Below, one piece after another: positions 5,455 to 5,687 of a DNA stretch of 5,687 nt. Both the position numbers and the translations under genes were made by a program. Each line of letters opens with the position of its first letter. The first letter of the stretch is position 1. The DNA is from Planctomycetota bacterium (GTDB lineage Bacteria; Planctomycetota; Planctomycetia; Isosphaerales; Isosphaeraceae). The notes under the pieces were generated by a model. The model made no database searches. It saw nothing but the letters and a program-made list of their open reading frames with translations, and was not told the origin of the DNA. The stretch covers positions 1 to 5,687 of the forward strand of contig JAJYDH010000419.1 in assembly GCA_021777685.1 (NCBI GenBank), read 5' to 3'.

Positions 5455-5687
5455 TCAGTGGCCGCCGCGCTTGACGTCGCCCCGGGCGAAGATGCTGGCG
5501 ACGTAGTTGAGCACGTCGGTCGCCGAGTCCTCGTCGTAGCCGTAGTTGCGGATCAGCCGGCCCTTGACGATGTCGATCTTCTCCTGCGTGTCCTTGTCGA
5601 TCACGCTGGAGACCAGGCTGGTGAGCTTGATCGTGTCCTTCTGGTCCTGGAAGAGCTTCAGTTCCAGGGCCTTCTGGAGCCGCTCGT
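5455..5687 (-). CDS. prkA: PrkA family AAA+ serine kinase/protease, C-terminal end (cut by window edge)
   Basis: The last 77 residues of PrkA (E. coli YeaG), continuing beyond the window. The visible sequence includes ERLQKALELKLFQDQKDTIK, TSLVSSVIDKDTQEKIDIVK, RLIRNYGYDEDSATDVLNYV and ASIFARGDVKRGGH, a very close match to the conserved PrkA C-terminal domain. PrkA has an N-terminal AAA+ domain, not visible here. It was described as a serine protein kinase, with protease activity also reported for the Bacillus protein, and it acts in starvation and sporulation responses. The TGA stop is at 5455-5457. It normally precedes a DUF444 gene directly; here Uma2-1 intervenes. Confidence 0.96.
   Translation of the reverse strand, partial: ERLQKALELKLFQDQKDTIKLTSLVSSVIDKDTQEKIDIVKGRLIRNYGYDEDSATDVLNYVASIFARGDVKRGGH

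Overview
The window is GC-rich and reads almost entirely on the minus strand. It looks like a chromosomal segment of a planctomycete, probably Isosphaeraceae-like. I infer this from the high GC, the Gly/Arg/Pro-rich shadow frames, and two genes of the Uma2 (DUF820) endonuclease-like family, which is greatly expanded in planctomycetes and cyanobacteria. No RNA genes, CRISPR arrays or insertion sequences were seen.

In the direction of transcription (high to low coordinates) the layout is: the 3' end of prkA (5455-5687, cut by the window edge); a 58-base gap with a perfect 11-bp hairpin; a first Uma2 gene (4749-5396); a 322-base gap with a good sigma70-type promoter and a roughly 258-base leader; a DUF444/YeaH/YhbH gene with a von Willebrand-like MIDAS (3323-4426, start revised to GTG); a second, divergent Uma2 gene (2585-3295); a small 90-residue protein gene (2254-2526); a SpoVR/YcgB gene (688-2238); an unrecognised 160-residue protein gene overlapping the end of spoVR (240-722); a 13-bp hairpin that probably ends the cluster (179-213); and the 5' end of a small membrane protein gene (1-151, cut by the window edge).

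PrkA, the DUF444 protein and SpoVR form a well-known conserved trio linked to stationary phase, starvation and, in Bacillus, sporulation. PrkA is an AAA+ protein, the DUF444 protein has a VWA-like fold, and SpoVR's chemistry is unknown. Here the trio is interrupted by two Uma2 genes and a small protein, and extended by a translationally coupled downstream gene. Spacings from DUF444 onward are short (27, 58 and 15 bases, then a 35-base overlap), and most starts have a GAGG-type Shine-Dalgarno 7-8 bases upstream. DUF444, Uma2-2, the small protein, SpoVR and the 160-residue protein are therefore probably one operon, expressed from the promoter at about 4692-4720 and possibly also by read-through from prkA. 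The strongest leads are the non-trio genes built into this operon and the structured promoter/leader region in front of DUF444.
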